Origin: Persicitalea jodogahamensis
GTDB lineage: Bacteria > Bacteroidota > Bacteroidia > Cytophagales > Spirosomataceae
DNA: 64,000 nucleotides
Assembly: GCF_014651615.1 (NCBI RefSeq)
Contig: NZ_BMXF01000003.1
Span: forward strand, 186,001 to 250,000
Reading direction: 5' to 3'
The notes below the pieces were generated by a model. That model was not told where the DNA came from, did no database searches, and worked only from the letters and a program-made list of their open reading frames with translations. This document shows positions 17,756 through 27,100 of the stretch, piece after piece; within the stretch, counting starts at the first letter, position 1; every line of letters starts with the position of its first letter. The position numbers and the translations under genes were made by a program.

Positions 17756-17897
17756 GTCTGTTTCAAATTTCTAGTGAGTGATTTTAAGTGGATAGTTGAG
17801 ATAATGTACCCGCTATTCGGGGGTACTTTGCGTTGTGTTGTATATCATGTAATGCCTTAAAACGGCAAAGCTAAGACAAATTCATAGTGTGCCGTGC

Positions 17898-19928
17898 TTA
17901 TTTTAATTTTCGCAAATAATAATCTTCCCCTTTAACTATAAGATCGGTCATAGTCGTATCCGTTCCGAGACGTACGTCACCGGCTTGGGGAGAGATTACG
18001 CTTTTGTCGAAAAACAAGTAATCAGCCTCAGACGGAATGGGTTGCACACCTTGCTCGAAGGGATTGATTGAAATAAGTCTCCTTGTTAAATCCTTTCCAT
18101 ATAAAGGATACTCGAAATCGTCGTTGATTGTTCCCAAAGCCACTGTGGCATTGGGCGGCACCAGGGAGTCAAACCTCAGGTAGGGCCGGTAAGTGTCAGG
18201 ACGGGCAAATGTCTGAAATTTTATTCGCTCCGTAGTGAAAGCCGATTCGTAACCGTAGGCTGGTAGTGGCAGGCACCGGATATTAAGGTAAACCGACATC
18301 ACCGCCGAGATGCAAGCCAAAACCACGATCAGGCCGACGTATGATTTCCAGATAAACCGCCGTGGCTTCAGAATGGAAAGCCGGTGGTTGGAAAAAAGCA
18401 TCAATAGGAATAGCGAACCGAACAGACCCGTCTCGATAAAGTATCTTCCTTTAAAAGGATCATAAGGCGCTGAGTAAGAGATGGCCATGAAATGAAGCAC
18501 AATAGATGCTGCCAGAAACCAATGCGGGCGTGAGCGAAATACCCTCAGGAAGGTGAGAAAAACAAGAGGTAGGAGCAGCGCGAAGCCAAACACCCCCCAA
18601 TAGGGATTGGCGTTATAAAATTCGAAACGACGCTGAAAACTGAAAGGTACGATGGAGAAATCTGTCTCCTCGTCCAGCCGCATACCCAGTTTGTCTTCCA
18701 GCAGGACGATTGGCTTGCGAATTTGGGTGTTGAGGTCGTACCCCCACTGGGCGTTTCGAATGCCGTCGAGGTTGAAAAAATCATAGCTGTACCGCACAAG
18801 GTTTCGGCTACCTTGCTCAAACAAATTTTGTAAACTACCTGCTCTTTCTACAGATTGGTGCTTCAACGCGGTGGGTGGGCCGATGGGATGGCCAAACACC
18901 TGTATATTCTTGATATAACCCGTCGGCAGGGCATAAATAAGAACCGCCAAGGCAATAGCCAGCCCAAGCTTGAAGGTCCTTTGAAAAAAGATCTTGACCT
19001 CGGAAGCTATAAAGACGGTGTAAATCATAATCACGAACACCGACGGCAGCAGGAGCACGAACGTCACCTTGTGGCCGAGTGTGATTCCGAAGACCAGACC
19101 CGCCAGGTACAGGTACCTGTCTTGCCGGGTAGCGTGGTAGCTATACAGAAAATAGAGCAGGCAACTGAGATAAGCCGTGAGAACAATATCGGTTTCGGTA
19201 GTTATGGCCTGCATGAGAAAATCCAGAAACAAACTGTAGGCTAAGGCACAGAAAAAACTGGCCGACAGGTTGCGCCCAATACGCTGAGCTGTACCAAAAA
19301 CAGCTACCAGCGTGATCCAGTAAGCAGTGTGATGGATTAGCTTGAACGCATTCTCAATTTTACCCGAAATCAAATAGCTGTAAATCTGGATGGCAGTGAC
19401 GCTTTTCGGGTAGGTGTCCATGTTCCAGTTGGTACCGCCGAAATGCTCCATTGTTCCGCGCTGAATGTAGCGCACCGCACGGTTGAGGTGCCCGGTCATG
19501 CTGTCCCATTCATTAGGAACAGTAAAAAGTACCAGCAGCAGATTGGTGACGCCGATGACGAGCAGCGTGCCCAACATCAGCGTAAAGAGAAACTTGAGAT
19601 AAGGTGAAAGTTCTCTGAACCAGGTTTGGAAAGTAGCGGTGCGGTTCCGGAGGATGCCCCGGATGGAAATTTTTTCCTGTTGGCCGATAAGTCTCTGCCA
19701 CAGAACAAAATGGGCTCCCAGCACTAGAAAATTTCCAAAAATCCAGGCAAAGGTTTGAGCCGTAAGGTCGAGGGCCGAAAGAATGAATCCGGTGGGGATG
19801 ACGCAAGCCACGAAAAGCACAAACGAGCAAAGCAGCCACTCGGAAAGGGAAGGCTGGCAAACGCGCTTAGCCACATAGCCAGCGCCACCGATGAAAAGAA
19901 AGAAGAAAATCCAATAGATCAACTCCAC
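17898..19928 (-). CDS. Large polytopic membrane protein, GT-C/ArnT-like glycosyltransferase
   Basis: A 676-residue protein with about 11-13 membrane segments in the first 500 residues and a soluble periplasmic-type tail of about 130 residues. After the third segment the loop reads FTVPNEWDSMTGHLNRA; an acidic E-x-D in the first periplasmic loop is the hallmark of lipid-phosphosugar-dependent GT-C enzymes (ArnT, PMT, GT39). It could transfer a sugar from a polyprenyl carrier to the glycan on the outer face. It lies just downstream of the DegT gene (10 bp). Exact family not identified. Confidence 0.65.
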   Translation of the reverse strand: MELIYWIFFFLFIGGAGYVAKRVCQPSLSEWLLCSFVLFVACVIPTGFILSALDLTAQTFAWIFGNFLVLGAHFVLWQRLIGQQEKISIRGILRNRTATFQTWFRELSPYLKFLFTLMLGTLLVIGVTNLLLVLFTVPNEWDSMTGHLNRAVRYIQRGTMEHFGGTNWNMDTYPKSVTAIQIYSYLISGKIENAFKLIHHTAYWITLVAVFGTAQRIGRNLSASFFCALAYSLFLDFLMQAITTETDIVLTAYLSCLLYFLYSYHATRQDRYLYLAGLVFGITLGHKVTFVLLLPSVFVIMIYTVFIASEVKIFFQRTFKLGLAIALAVLIYALPTGYIKNIQVFGHPIGPPTALKHQSVERAGSLQNLFEQGSRNLVRYSYDFFNLDGIRNAQWGYDLNTQIRKPIVLLEDKLGMRLDEETDFSIVPFSFQRRFEFYNANPYWGVFGFALLLPLVFLTFLRVFRSRPHWFLAASIVLHFMAISYSAPYDPFKGRYFIETGLFGSLFLLMLFSNHRLSILKPRRFIWKSYVGLIVVLACISAVMSVYLNIRCLPLPAYGYESAFTTERIKFQTFARPDTYRPYLRFDSLVPPNATVALGTINDDFEYPLYGKDLTRRLISINPFEQGVQPIPSEADYLFFDKSVISPQAGDVRLGTDTTMTDLIVKGEDYYLRKLK

Positions 19929-19938
19929 GAAGGCTGGG

Positions 19939-21015
19939 TCAAAGGTTTTGGTTAATCACCTGACTGATTTTTTCGATCTCTGCAGCCGGCTGTTCTACAT
20001 ACAGCGGCAGGCTCAACACCCGCGAGGAGATGTCTTCCGATACCGGGCAGGGGTAGTATTCGGGCAGAAAGGAAAGCGTATTCAGCGAGGGATAAAAATA
20101 CCGGCGGGGAGCGATTTCGTTTTCCAATAAGGCCCCCTGCACCCTTCGCATGACATCGTATGATTCAAACACAACCGGGTAGTAGGCATAATTATAGTCG
20201 ATGCTCGGGTCTATTTTTGGCTTTGTCAGTTTTGCCCAGTTCAACTGCGCGTCGTACTGCTCGAAAACGTTCTTCCGGGCCGCGATAATCTCCGGAACAT
20301 GAGGCAAATTGCACAAACCCATGGCAGCGTGAAACTCAGAATTCTTGCCATTGATTCCTGCGTAGAAATATTCCTCGTCGCCACGGTGTCCGAAGGCACG
20401 AAGCAAGTGAATTTTTTCGTGTAATTCAGGATGGTTGGAGACGAGCGCTCCGCCTTCAATCGTATGAAAAACCTTGGTTGCATGAAAACTACATGTGCTC
20501 AGGTCACCATAAGAAAGTAAAGAGCGTCCCTGGTACTTCACACCAAAGGCATGAGCCGCATCGTAAATCACTTTGAGGGAATGCCGCCTGGCAATGGCCT
20601 CGATTTCTTCCACCGCACAGGGATTTCCATAAACGTGGGTGGCCATGATCGCCTGCGTATCGGGCGTAATGGCTGCCTCGATCAATGAAGGATCAATGTT
20701 AAAAGTGTCCCGGTCAATGTCCACAAATACCGGAGTGCAATTTTCCCACAAGATGGAATTGGTCGTGGCAACGTAAGAAAAAGGTGTGGTAATGACCTCT
20801 TTCGTGATTTCAAGTACCTTGAGAGCAATCTGCAGCACAATGGTACCGTTGCCGCAGAAATACAGGTTTTCTACGCCCAGATACGCTTTCAGCTCCTCTT
20901 CAAGCTGCTGGAGAAGCGGGCCGTTATTGGTGAGCTGTACCCGATCCCAAATTTGATGGATATACTTGATGTACTCTTCCCGGTCGGGAAGGAAAGACTT
21001 GGTAACATTAACCAT
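19939..21015 (-). CDS. DegT/DnrJ/EryC1/StrS sugar aminotransferase
   Basis: PLP-dependent aminotransferase of 358 residues that makes an amino sugar on a nucleotide-linked keto-sugar. Visible features: CGNGTIVLQIAL (phosphate loop), TTPFSYVATTNSILW, FVDIDRDTFNIDPSLI, YDAAHAFGV (the Asp that contacts the PLP nitrogen) and SFHATKVFHTIEGGAL with the Schiff-base Lys. Its ATG overlaps the end of the wzt-like gene by 8 nt. The product sugar is unknown; no epimerase or dehydratase supplying the keto-sugar lies in the window. Confidence 0.93.
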   Translation of the reverse strand: MVNVTKSFLPDREEYIKYIHQIWDRVQLTNNGPLLQQLEEELKAYLGVENLYFCGNGTIVLQIALKVLEITKEVITTPFSYVATTNSILWENCTPVFVDIDRDTFNIDPSLIEAAITPDTQAIMATHVYGNPCAVEEIEAIARRHSLKVIYDAAHAFGVKYQGRSLLSYGDLSTCSFHATKVFHTIEGGALVSNHPELHEKIHLLRAFGHRGDEEYFYAGINGKNSEFHAAMGLCNLPHVPEIIAARKNVFEQYDAQLNWAKLTKPKIDPSIDYNYAYYPVVFESYDVMRRVQGALLENEIAPRRYFYPSLNTLSFLPEYYPCPVSEDISSRVLSLPLYVEQPAAEIEKISQVINQNL

Positions 21016-22267
21016 TCACAACGGATTCAGCCTGATTCAGGGAAAAATTCAATTGGGGACGAATGTAGCCTGGCCACTTACCGTACCAGGTCACACCTTC
21101 GCGGTAATCCTCCACGTCGAAAGTAAGGGCTTCTTCCATGTTGTAAATCACGCTGCTGGTATCTTTCACCACCATGATCGAAACCATGTAAGATCCATCA
21201 TTCAGAAAGTGGCCGGGAATTTCCAGAGTCCCGGATATCAGTCCCTTCGCGAATGATTGCGATGCCGTCCCGACGTTGAAAATGCATTCGCCCGTATACG
21301 AATACAGGTGCAAGCTCAGGTTTAGCTGAGCATCATCGATCATATTCCAGAACTCAAACTGAATCTCCATCGACGTTCTGACGTCGATGTGCATCAGGTC
21401 GTCGAGGTAGTCAGGCACCAGTTTGAAGCTCTTGACCCGGATTTGGTCATTGCCGGGGGCGGTGTTCACATCGTCCCACTGGCGTTCGAGCTTTTTCTGC
21501 GACACCCGGCTAAGGTAGGTTGTGACGATATGAGAGGTTTCGCCCTGATCGAGCAACTTTCCTTTCTCAAAGTAAAATGACTTGTTGCAAAGCGCCTGAA
21601 TGGCGGTGAGGTTATGACTCACAAACAGCAACGTACGGCCGCTTTCGGAGACATCACGCATCTTTCCCAGGCATTTTTTCTGGAACTCAGCGTCGCCCAC
21701 GGCAAGTACTTCATCGATGATCATGATTTCGGGCTCAAGGTGGGCAGCGATAGCAAAGCCCAGCCGCACGTACATGCCTGAAGAGTAACGTTTCACGGGA
21801 GTGTCAAGGAATTTTTCCACTCCGGCAAAATCAACGATCGCATCAAAAGATTGCTTGATTTCGCTCTTGTTCATGCCCAGAATGGCGCCGTTCAGGAAGA
21901 TGTTTTCACGGCCCGTAAGTTCAGGGTGAAAACCAGTACCCACCTCCAGCAAACTAGCCACCCGACCGTCAATGGTAACCTGACCCGTAGTGGGGTCGGT
22001 GATGCGGCTCAGGATTTTGAGCAGGGTCGATTTACCCGCCCCATTATGACCCACAATCCCAATGCGGTCGCCCTGGTCGATACTGAAGCTCACATCTTTG
22101 AGAGCCCAGAACTCCTCCTTACGGTTGGAGGCGGCGTCCTTATCCTTCTTAGTGAAAAACTGATCGAAAGTATCGGACACCGCATCCCGAAAACTGGTAG
22201 GCTTTCGGGTGCCCTGGTGATCGATAATGTACTTTTTGCTGATATTTTCAGCTGTAATGACGTGCAT
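21008..22267 (-). CDS. wzt: Polysaccharide ABC exporter ATP-binding protein with C-terminal carbohydrate-binding domain (Wzt-like)
   Basis: A 419-residue ATPase. Walker A GHNGAGKST (73-81), signature YSSGM (161-165), Walker B IMIIDE (181-186) and the switch His in LFVSHN give a complete ABC domain; residues from about 275 onward form the extra beta-rich domain of Wzt-type proteins that recognises the modified glycan end. It pairs with the permease 16 bp upstream. Presence of this tail indicates that export may wait for a chain-terminal modification. Confidence 0.93.
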   Translation of the reverse strand: MHVITAENISKKYIIDHQGTRKPTSFRDAVSDTFDQFFTKKDKDAASNRKEEFWALKDVSFSIDQGDRIGIVGHNGAGKSTLLKILSRITDPTTGQVTIDGRVASLLEVGTGFHPELTGRENIFLNGAILGMNKSEIKQSFDAIVDFAGVEKFLDTPVKRYSSGMYVRLGFAIAAHLEPEIMIIDEVLAVGDAEFQKKCLGKMRDVSESGRTLLFVSHNLTAIQALCNKSFYFEKGKLLDQGETSHIVTTYLSRVSQKKLERQWDDVNTAPGNDQIRVKSFKLVPDYLDDLMHIDVRTSMEIQFEFWNMIDDAQLNLSLHLYSYTGECIFNVGTASQSFAKGLISGTLEIPGHFLNDGSYMVSIMVVKDTSSVIYNMEEALTFDVEDYREGVTWYGKWPGYIRPQLNFSLNQAESVVNG

Positions 22268-22283
22268 AGACAGTCGCTGCGTA

Positions 22284-23117
22284 TCAAATATAATCTACGA
22301 ATGTATTCTCTTGCTTGCGAAAGTACATAACAGAGAGAAACAATGCTATTATTGATACAATTAATGTAGAATACAGGCTGTTAGGGTCGAAATAGGAATT
22401 GTCACCCAACAAACACCACTTAAAGCCATCGATGATCCCCACGGCGGGATTCATGATGTAGTACTTGTAATACTGCGGCAAAGAGTCCCGGACGAGCCGT
22501 GTGCTGTAGGCAATCGGGCAGGCGTACATGCCTACCTGCACGATAAATGGGATAAGCTGGGCTATATCCCGGAAGCGCACATTGATCACCGAAAAGAAAA
22601 GCCCAAAGCCCAGTGCAGAAATGAAAGTAAGTACCAGAAAAAACGGTAAAAATATAATGTTGGGGCTTGGCAGGTAGTTGTAAAAAAAACTCAGTCCGAT
22701 AAAAAGCACCAGCGAAATCAAAAAGTCAATAAAGCCGACCGCCACGGCGCTGAGTGGCATGAGCAGGCGGGGAAAGTAAACTTTCGATACCAGGTTGGAA
22801 TTGAGGACGATGCTGTTACTGACCTGACTGAATGCGCCGGAAAAAAAAGTCCAGATCGTCAGTCCTCCCAAAATCATCAGCGGGTAGGGGATGTTCGGGT
22901 CGGGCGGAAGCTTGGCCACCAGGCTGAATACCGTTGCCATTACCAGCATGGTCATCAGGGGACGCACCACGCTCCAGGCGATGCCCAACAAAGTCTGTTT
23001 ATAACGAACAGAAATATCCCGCTTGGAGAGAATCCAAAGCAATTGCCGATTCCGCCATAGGTCAAGCCAGTAGTCTGCACCCGAACCTCCCGCTTTTATT
23101 GTAGTACGATATGCCAT
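22284..23117 (-). CDS. wzm: Polysaccharide ABC exporter permease (Wzm-like)
   Basis: A 277-residue ABC-2 permease with six predicted membrane segments. The N-terminal amphipathic region YWLDLWRNRQLLWILSKRDI and VRYKQTLLGIAWSVVRPLM is the classic Wzm/TagG start, and the last cytoplasmic stretch reads FRKQENTFVDYI. It forms the channel with the Wzt ATPase encoded next. It lies 6 bp from the Wzz-like gene upstream, in one transcription unit. Confidence 0.93.
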   Translation of the reverse strand: MAYRTTIKAGGSGADYWLDLWRNRQLLWILSKRDISVRYKQTLLGIAWSVVRPLMTMLVMATVFSLVAKLPPDPNIPYPLMILGGLTIWTFFSGAFSQVSNSIVLNSNLVSKVYFPRLLMPLSAVAVGFIDFLISLVLFIGLSFFYNYLPSPNIIFLPFFLVLTFISALGFGLFFSVINVRFRDIAQLIPFIVQVGMYACPIAYSTRLVRDSLPQYYKYYIMNPAVGIIDGFKWCLLGDNSYFDPNSLYSTLIVSIIALFLSVMYFRKQENTFVDYI

Positions 23118-23123
23118 AATAGT

Positions 23124-24215
23124 TTATACTCTTTCGTCAGCCATGACATCAGCATATACTCCCTTGAAGTACACAATGACAAATGCCAGCACCAAACCGA
23201 TCAGAAGGCCGATCTGGGCCCGCTTTCCTTCATCGGCCTTCATGTCCAGAGGTTCCTTCACGGGTTCGATGATCGTGAACAGCGGTGCTTCCTGAACCAG
23301 CGAAACCCTCATCGCCTCCACATTACGCAACGCTTCGGCGTAAAGCTGGGTAACAAAGGTCGAGTTTCGCTGTAGTTTTGTGACCCGGGCCTGGCCTTCG
23401 GGCACCACGATGTTGGTGCTGTAGTCCATTTGGCGGGCCAGGTTGGTTTCAGTCCGATTCAGGATGCGTTCCAGGGAATCGGCACGAGCCTGTAGCAGTT
23501 TGAGCGTCTTCCGGGTTTTGGAAGTCTGGTTTTCGGTGTAGACCTCTTCCACTGTTTCCAGCATCGTATTAGCCCAGAGCTCGGCGAGCAGCTCACTTTT
23601 GAAATGTACCGTGAGCATCAGGAAGGACGATTTACGATCGGGTTCGTAAACAGCGGTAGCCACTTTGGCCACGTCCACCACCGTATTGAGCGCCCGGTGT
23701 TCAAAATCGGAGAAACCTTTGATGCTGTCACTCTTAAAATGGAAGCTTTCTAGTTTCGGATTATCTTTCCACTCTTCTTCCCTGATCGTACTTGAGTCGA
23801 TCACAAAGTTTGCGAGCAGCATCTTTTTGTCTCCAACCTCAACTTCTTTCATCAGGGCCCGCTCAATCACGGGGCGGGAATTGACGAAGTACAGGAAGTT
23901 TTCGCCCGTGTAAACATTGGCGTCCGGAGCACCGCCCAGTCCAAACATACCAGCCATCTGGCCGAACTGCGAATTGGACGAACTTCCCGCTCCCAGATTG
24001 AATAGAATGCTAGCCTCGTACTGAGGCGGTTTTTTCAGATAAATGTCGAGGGCATAGCCGATACCATAGCCAAGCAGACACAGTACCAGAATGATTTTCC
24101 AGTTTCTAACCAGAGCATCCTTGGCTGAAACTACCTTCAATACGACCGACTTAGGCGAAATTTGGTCTTCGGGCAGACTTTCAGGATACCGCTCGTGAAT
24201 TATTTCTTGGGCCAT
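23124..24215 (-). CDS. Wzz-like chain-length/co-polymerase protein without kinase domain
   Basis: A 363-residue inner-membrane protein. A cytoplasmic N-terminus is followed by TM1 (about 39-58, IILVLCLLGYGIGYALDIYL), a large periplasmic domain with long helices and coiled-coil character (about 210-290), the proline-containing EPVKEPLDMKADEG motif and TM2 (about 332-352). No Walker motifs are present, so the BY-kinase is absent or elsewhere. It lies 22 bp downstream of the SLBB exporter gene; together they should form the envelope-spanning export assembly. Confidence 0.88.
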   Translation of the reverse strand: MAQEIIHERYPESLPEDQISPKSVVLKVVSAKDALVRNWKIILVLCLLGYGIGYALDIYLKKPPQYEASILFNLGAGSSSNSQFGQMAGMFGLGGAPDANVYTGENFLYFVNSRPVIERALMKEVEVGDKKMLLANFVIDSSTIREEEWKDNPKLESFHFKSDSIKGFSDFEHRALNTVVDVAKVATAVYEPDRKSSFLMLTVHFKSELLAELWANTMLETVEEVYTENQTSKTRKTLKLLQARADSLERILNRTETNLARQMDYSTNIVVPEGQARVTKLQRNSTFVTQLYAEALRNVEAMRVSLVQEAPLFTIIEPVKEPLDMKADEGKRAQIGLLIGLVLAFVIVYFKGVYADVMADERV

Positions 24216-24237
24216 TTTAGATGCGTTGTGTTAGATA

Positions 24238-26823
24238 CTACCGGATGTTGCGGAAGGCAAGAACCGAAAGAATGAGCGTGAATAGAGTGGAGGTGATGGA
24301 GATACCCTGCTGCAGTATTTGCTGGGGCGTCAGGGAAGCCGCGCCTTTCACTGGTACGTAGATTTCCGAGCCGGGCTCAACCTTGGGGTAAACGTTGAAC
24401 ATCAGGAAACGACGGGTACGATCCACGGAGCCGTTTGGATATTTGATGTAAGCCGAACGCCGTAAAGAAGTTCTGGTAAATCCGCCCGCCTGAGAAATGT
24501 AGTCGAGGAAATTCATATCATCGCTGTACTTGACTGTGTTCGGATACAGAAGCGCACCCTGTACTCGCACCGTTTCGAGCCGCTTGGGAATGCTCAGGAT
24601 GTCGCCCTCCTGAATAATGATGTTTTCTTCAGAGTCGGGGTTCTTCAATATTTTCTCGAGTTGAATCCCGACGAACTCCTGCCTGATTTCTCCCCCCGTG
24701 GCCACGTTAAAGGATCCCTTCCGTACCTCGGTGGATATCTGACCCAGCGCATTCGCTGTTTGCTGGGCTTCAAATTCTGATATCTCCCGGCTGCGTATGA
24801 GGGTGGCTCCCTTCACATAGGCCAAATCCGTCAACCCTCCGGCCCTCATCACCAGGTCGGAAACCTTATCATTTTTGCTCACAATCGCATACTGACCAGG
24901 ATTCAACACTTCGCCTTGCAGAATCACATATTGCTGTTCTTGATAATTGGGCGATTTTCTGACAATGACTTCATCGAATGGGTACAATGGAAAGTTCGTA
25001 TCGTTACCATCCAGGCTAAGATCCCGGCTCACATCAAATTCAAAGTGTTCCGAAATATTGGCATCGGCGGCTTTGGCGTCTGAATTGCGCACTCGGCGGA
25101 TTACTTCCACCTGTGATGCCTTGGCCGACTCTTTGAAGCCGCCCCCCATCAGAATCAGGTCTTCCAGTGTCATGTTGGACATATAAGGAAAACGCAGGCT
25201 GTTTGTAGTTGCCGCAACGTCGGGTCCGTTAACGACCGTCGGGTCGTTGGCTTCCGGTTCCTCAATGTTATTCACCTCACCCGAAATCTGCACGTATGAC
25301 GGCTGCACCATGTCAAAGTTCGACGGGATGATGATTCTGTCCAGTCGGGTGAGTAATAGATCTTCCGCCTCACCATTCATTATATCCTTCAGATTCAAAG
25401 GGATATTCTGGACCGTTTGATCGGCCCGGGTGCGCATTACGGTGATACGACCTGTGAAGGCATCCTCACGTAAGCCCTGGGCGTTTTCCAGCAGAGTCTT
25501 CAAAGTCGGATTGCTGTCTATTGAATAATCACCGGGACGCATCACTGCCCCTTCCAGAAAAACAATATTCTCAAACCGATTCAAGATGGCCTGAACCTCA
25601 ATGACATCGCCGCTGACCAGTTCAAAATTATCAAATTCTGCGTTTTTTACATCCAGAATCCGGCGTTCGCCATTATCGGAAATGCGCCTGATGGTTACCC
25701 GCGCCCGGTAAGCGTTATCTGTAAAGCCGCCCGCATAGCGGATTATATCGCCAAGCTTTTCATTGCCTTTTGCCTCGTATAGCTTGGGGCGCCTAACATT
25801 TCCGGTGATTTCTATTCTCTTTTTTACAAAACCCACATTGACGATGTCGTTGTCTTGTATTCGGATGGCCCCTTCCGAAGTGCCATTAAGGAGAATATCA
25901 TAGATGTCGAACGTGGAAACTACCTTACCGCTGCGGATGACCCGTATCTCCCGGAAAGTACCAATCTCATTAGGCCCACCTGCGAAATACAGGGCGTTGA
26001 ATGCCGAAGAAAGCGAGTTGAGGGTATAACTGCCGGGCCGAACTACTTCGCCGGTCACGAACACGTTGACCGGCCGAATCTTACCCAAAGTGAGCAGCAG
26101 CTTGGTCTGGGAGGCATTGCCCCCCGAACCCAACATGCCCGGAACAAATTTGGAAAAGCGGCCCATCAGTATTTTCTGGGCTTCCTGAATGGTTTTTCCC
26201 GCCAGGTTCACCACTCCTACTCTGAGGATATTCACGTCCCCGTCGCGGTTCACCTCCAGCTCCTGGTCAGGGTACTGGGCATACCCATATATGGATAAAG
26301 TAAGGTTATCCCCCGGGCCAATCGTGTAGTCGCTGGGGGTGCCGATCGACTGCTCCGGAATGGGAGAAAAAGCGCTGTCGGCAAACAGCGAATAGCCGAA
26401 AATGCTTTGACGGAGTTCCTGCTTTGCGAATTCAGCCTGAATTCTTGCCTGCCGTTTCTGATCATTGGCTGTTTCTTCCGCCGTTTTCAGAGAATTCTCT
26501 GTCTGGGATTGCGGATCGACAGGGACTACTTCTCCCTGTGCATTGGTGGTAGTTTGCACTACCTGGCCATCGGGGCCAACTACATTTCCCTGGCTATTGA
26601 CCGGAACCTGCCTCACTTGTCCGTTGGGAAGTGTTACGCTTCGGGTGTTTCCTTGTTGCTGGGATTGTCCTTGGGTAGTGCCGTTGCCCTGGCTGCCGGA
26701 AGGGGTAGTAGATGACGGAGCACCGGCCGGGGCTGAGGGTGCGGGCGTCGTTCCTTGGCCGAAAGCGGCAGAAACGGCTAAAAATAACGCGAATGTGACA
26801 TTCAGAAGATTTTTCTGATACAT
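24238..26823 (-). CDS. SLBB-domain polysaccharide export protein (Wza-like, multi-SLBB)
   Basis: An 861-residue secreted protein. ATG 26823 gives a clean signal peptide (MYQKNLLNVTFALFLAVSAAFGQ region, cleavage near 23); an ATG at 26844 is also in frame but adds a non-signal-like heptapeptide. Then come a low-complexity Gly/Gln/Asn/Pro stretch (about 25-120), the Poly_export domain (YTIGPGDNLTLSIYGYA), a chain of about five or six SLBB domains (repeated GEVxxPGxY-type motifs) and a C-terminal hydrophobic helix that may cross the outer membrane. It heads the polysaccharide transcription unit. Wza proper is near 380 residues, so this is the long Bacteroidota form. Confidence 0.9.
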   Translation of the reverse strand: MYQKNLLNVTFALFLAVSAAFGQGTTPAPSAPAGAPSSTTPSGSQGNGTTQGQSQQQGNTRSVTLPNGQVRQVPVNSQGNVVGPDGQVVQTTTNAQGEVVPVDPQSQTENSLKTAEETANDQKRQARIQAEFAKQELRQSIFGYSLFADSAFSPIPEQSIGTPSDYTIGPGDNLTLSIYGYAQYPDQELEVNRDGDVNILRVGVVNLAGKTIQEAQKILMGRFSKFVPGMLGSGGNASQTKLLLTLGKIRPVNVFVTGEVVRPGSYTLNSLSSAFNALYFAGGPNEIGTFREIRVIRSGKVVSTFDIYDILLNGTSEGAIRIQDNDIVNVGFVKKRIEITGNVRRPKLYEAKGNEKLGDIIRYAGGFTDNAYRARVTIRRISDNGERRILDVKNAEFDNFELVSGDVIEVQAILNRFENIVFLEGAVMRPGDYSIDSNPTLKTLLENAQGLREDAFTGRITVMRTRADQTVQNIPLNLKDIMNGEAEDLLLTRLDRIIIPSNFDMVQPSYVQISGEVNNIEEPEANDPTVVNGPDVAATTNSLRFPYMSNMTLEDLILMGGGFKESAKASQVEVIRRVRNSDAKAADANISEHFEFDVSRDLSLDGNDTNFPLYPFDEVIVRKSPNYQEQQYVILQGEVLNPGQYAIVSKNDKVSDLVMRAGGLTDLAYVKGATLIRSREISEFEAQQTANALGQISTEVRKGSFNVATGGEIRQEFVGIQLEKILKNPDSEENIIIQEGDILSIPKRLETVRVQGALLYPNTVKYSDDMNFLDYISQAGGFTRTSLRRSAYIKYPNGSVDRTRRFLMFNVYPKVEPGSEIYVPVKGAASLTPQQILQQGISITSTLFTLILSVLAFRNIR

Positions 26824-27005
26824 TGCGAAAGTGTTCAGGTTCATGATGGGAAATTCGTGATGAAATGGCTGACGGAAAAGAGACGTAAAACGAATTCCGG
26901 CGGCAGAAGAAAAACGGGTGGTCTTTTAAAAGTACAATACGTGTGTGTAAATTTGAAAGGGCAAAGTAAAGCAGATTTTTCCTTTTTATAAAGATTTTCT
27001 ATTTT

Positions 27006-27033
27006 TTGGAAATTATCAGGCGCATTATCTTTG
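27006..27033 (+). promoter_or_regulatory. Promoter for parE
   Basis: TTGG at 27006-27009 and TATCTTTG at 27026-27033 (16 bp apart) match the Bacteroidota -33/-7 pattern, about 65 nt before the parE start. Confidence 0.5.
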
Positions 27034-27100
27034 TTAACGTAGCAGGATTCCTTATCATTATCTATTCTCAATTTATTAATATAAAAAGGCCACGCCTTCT

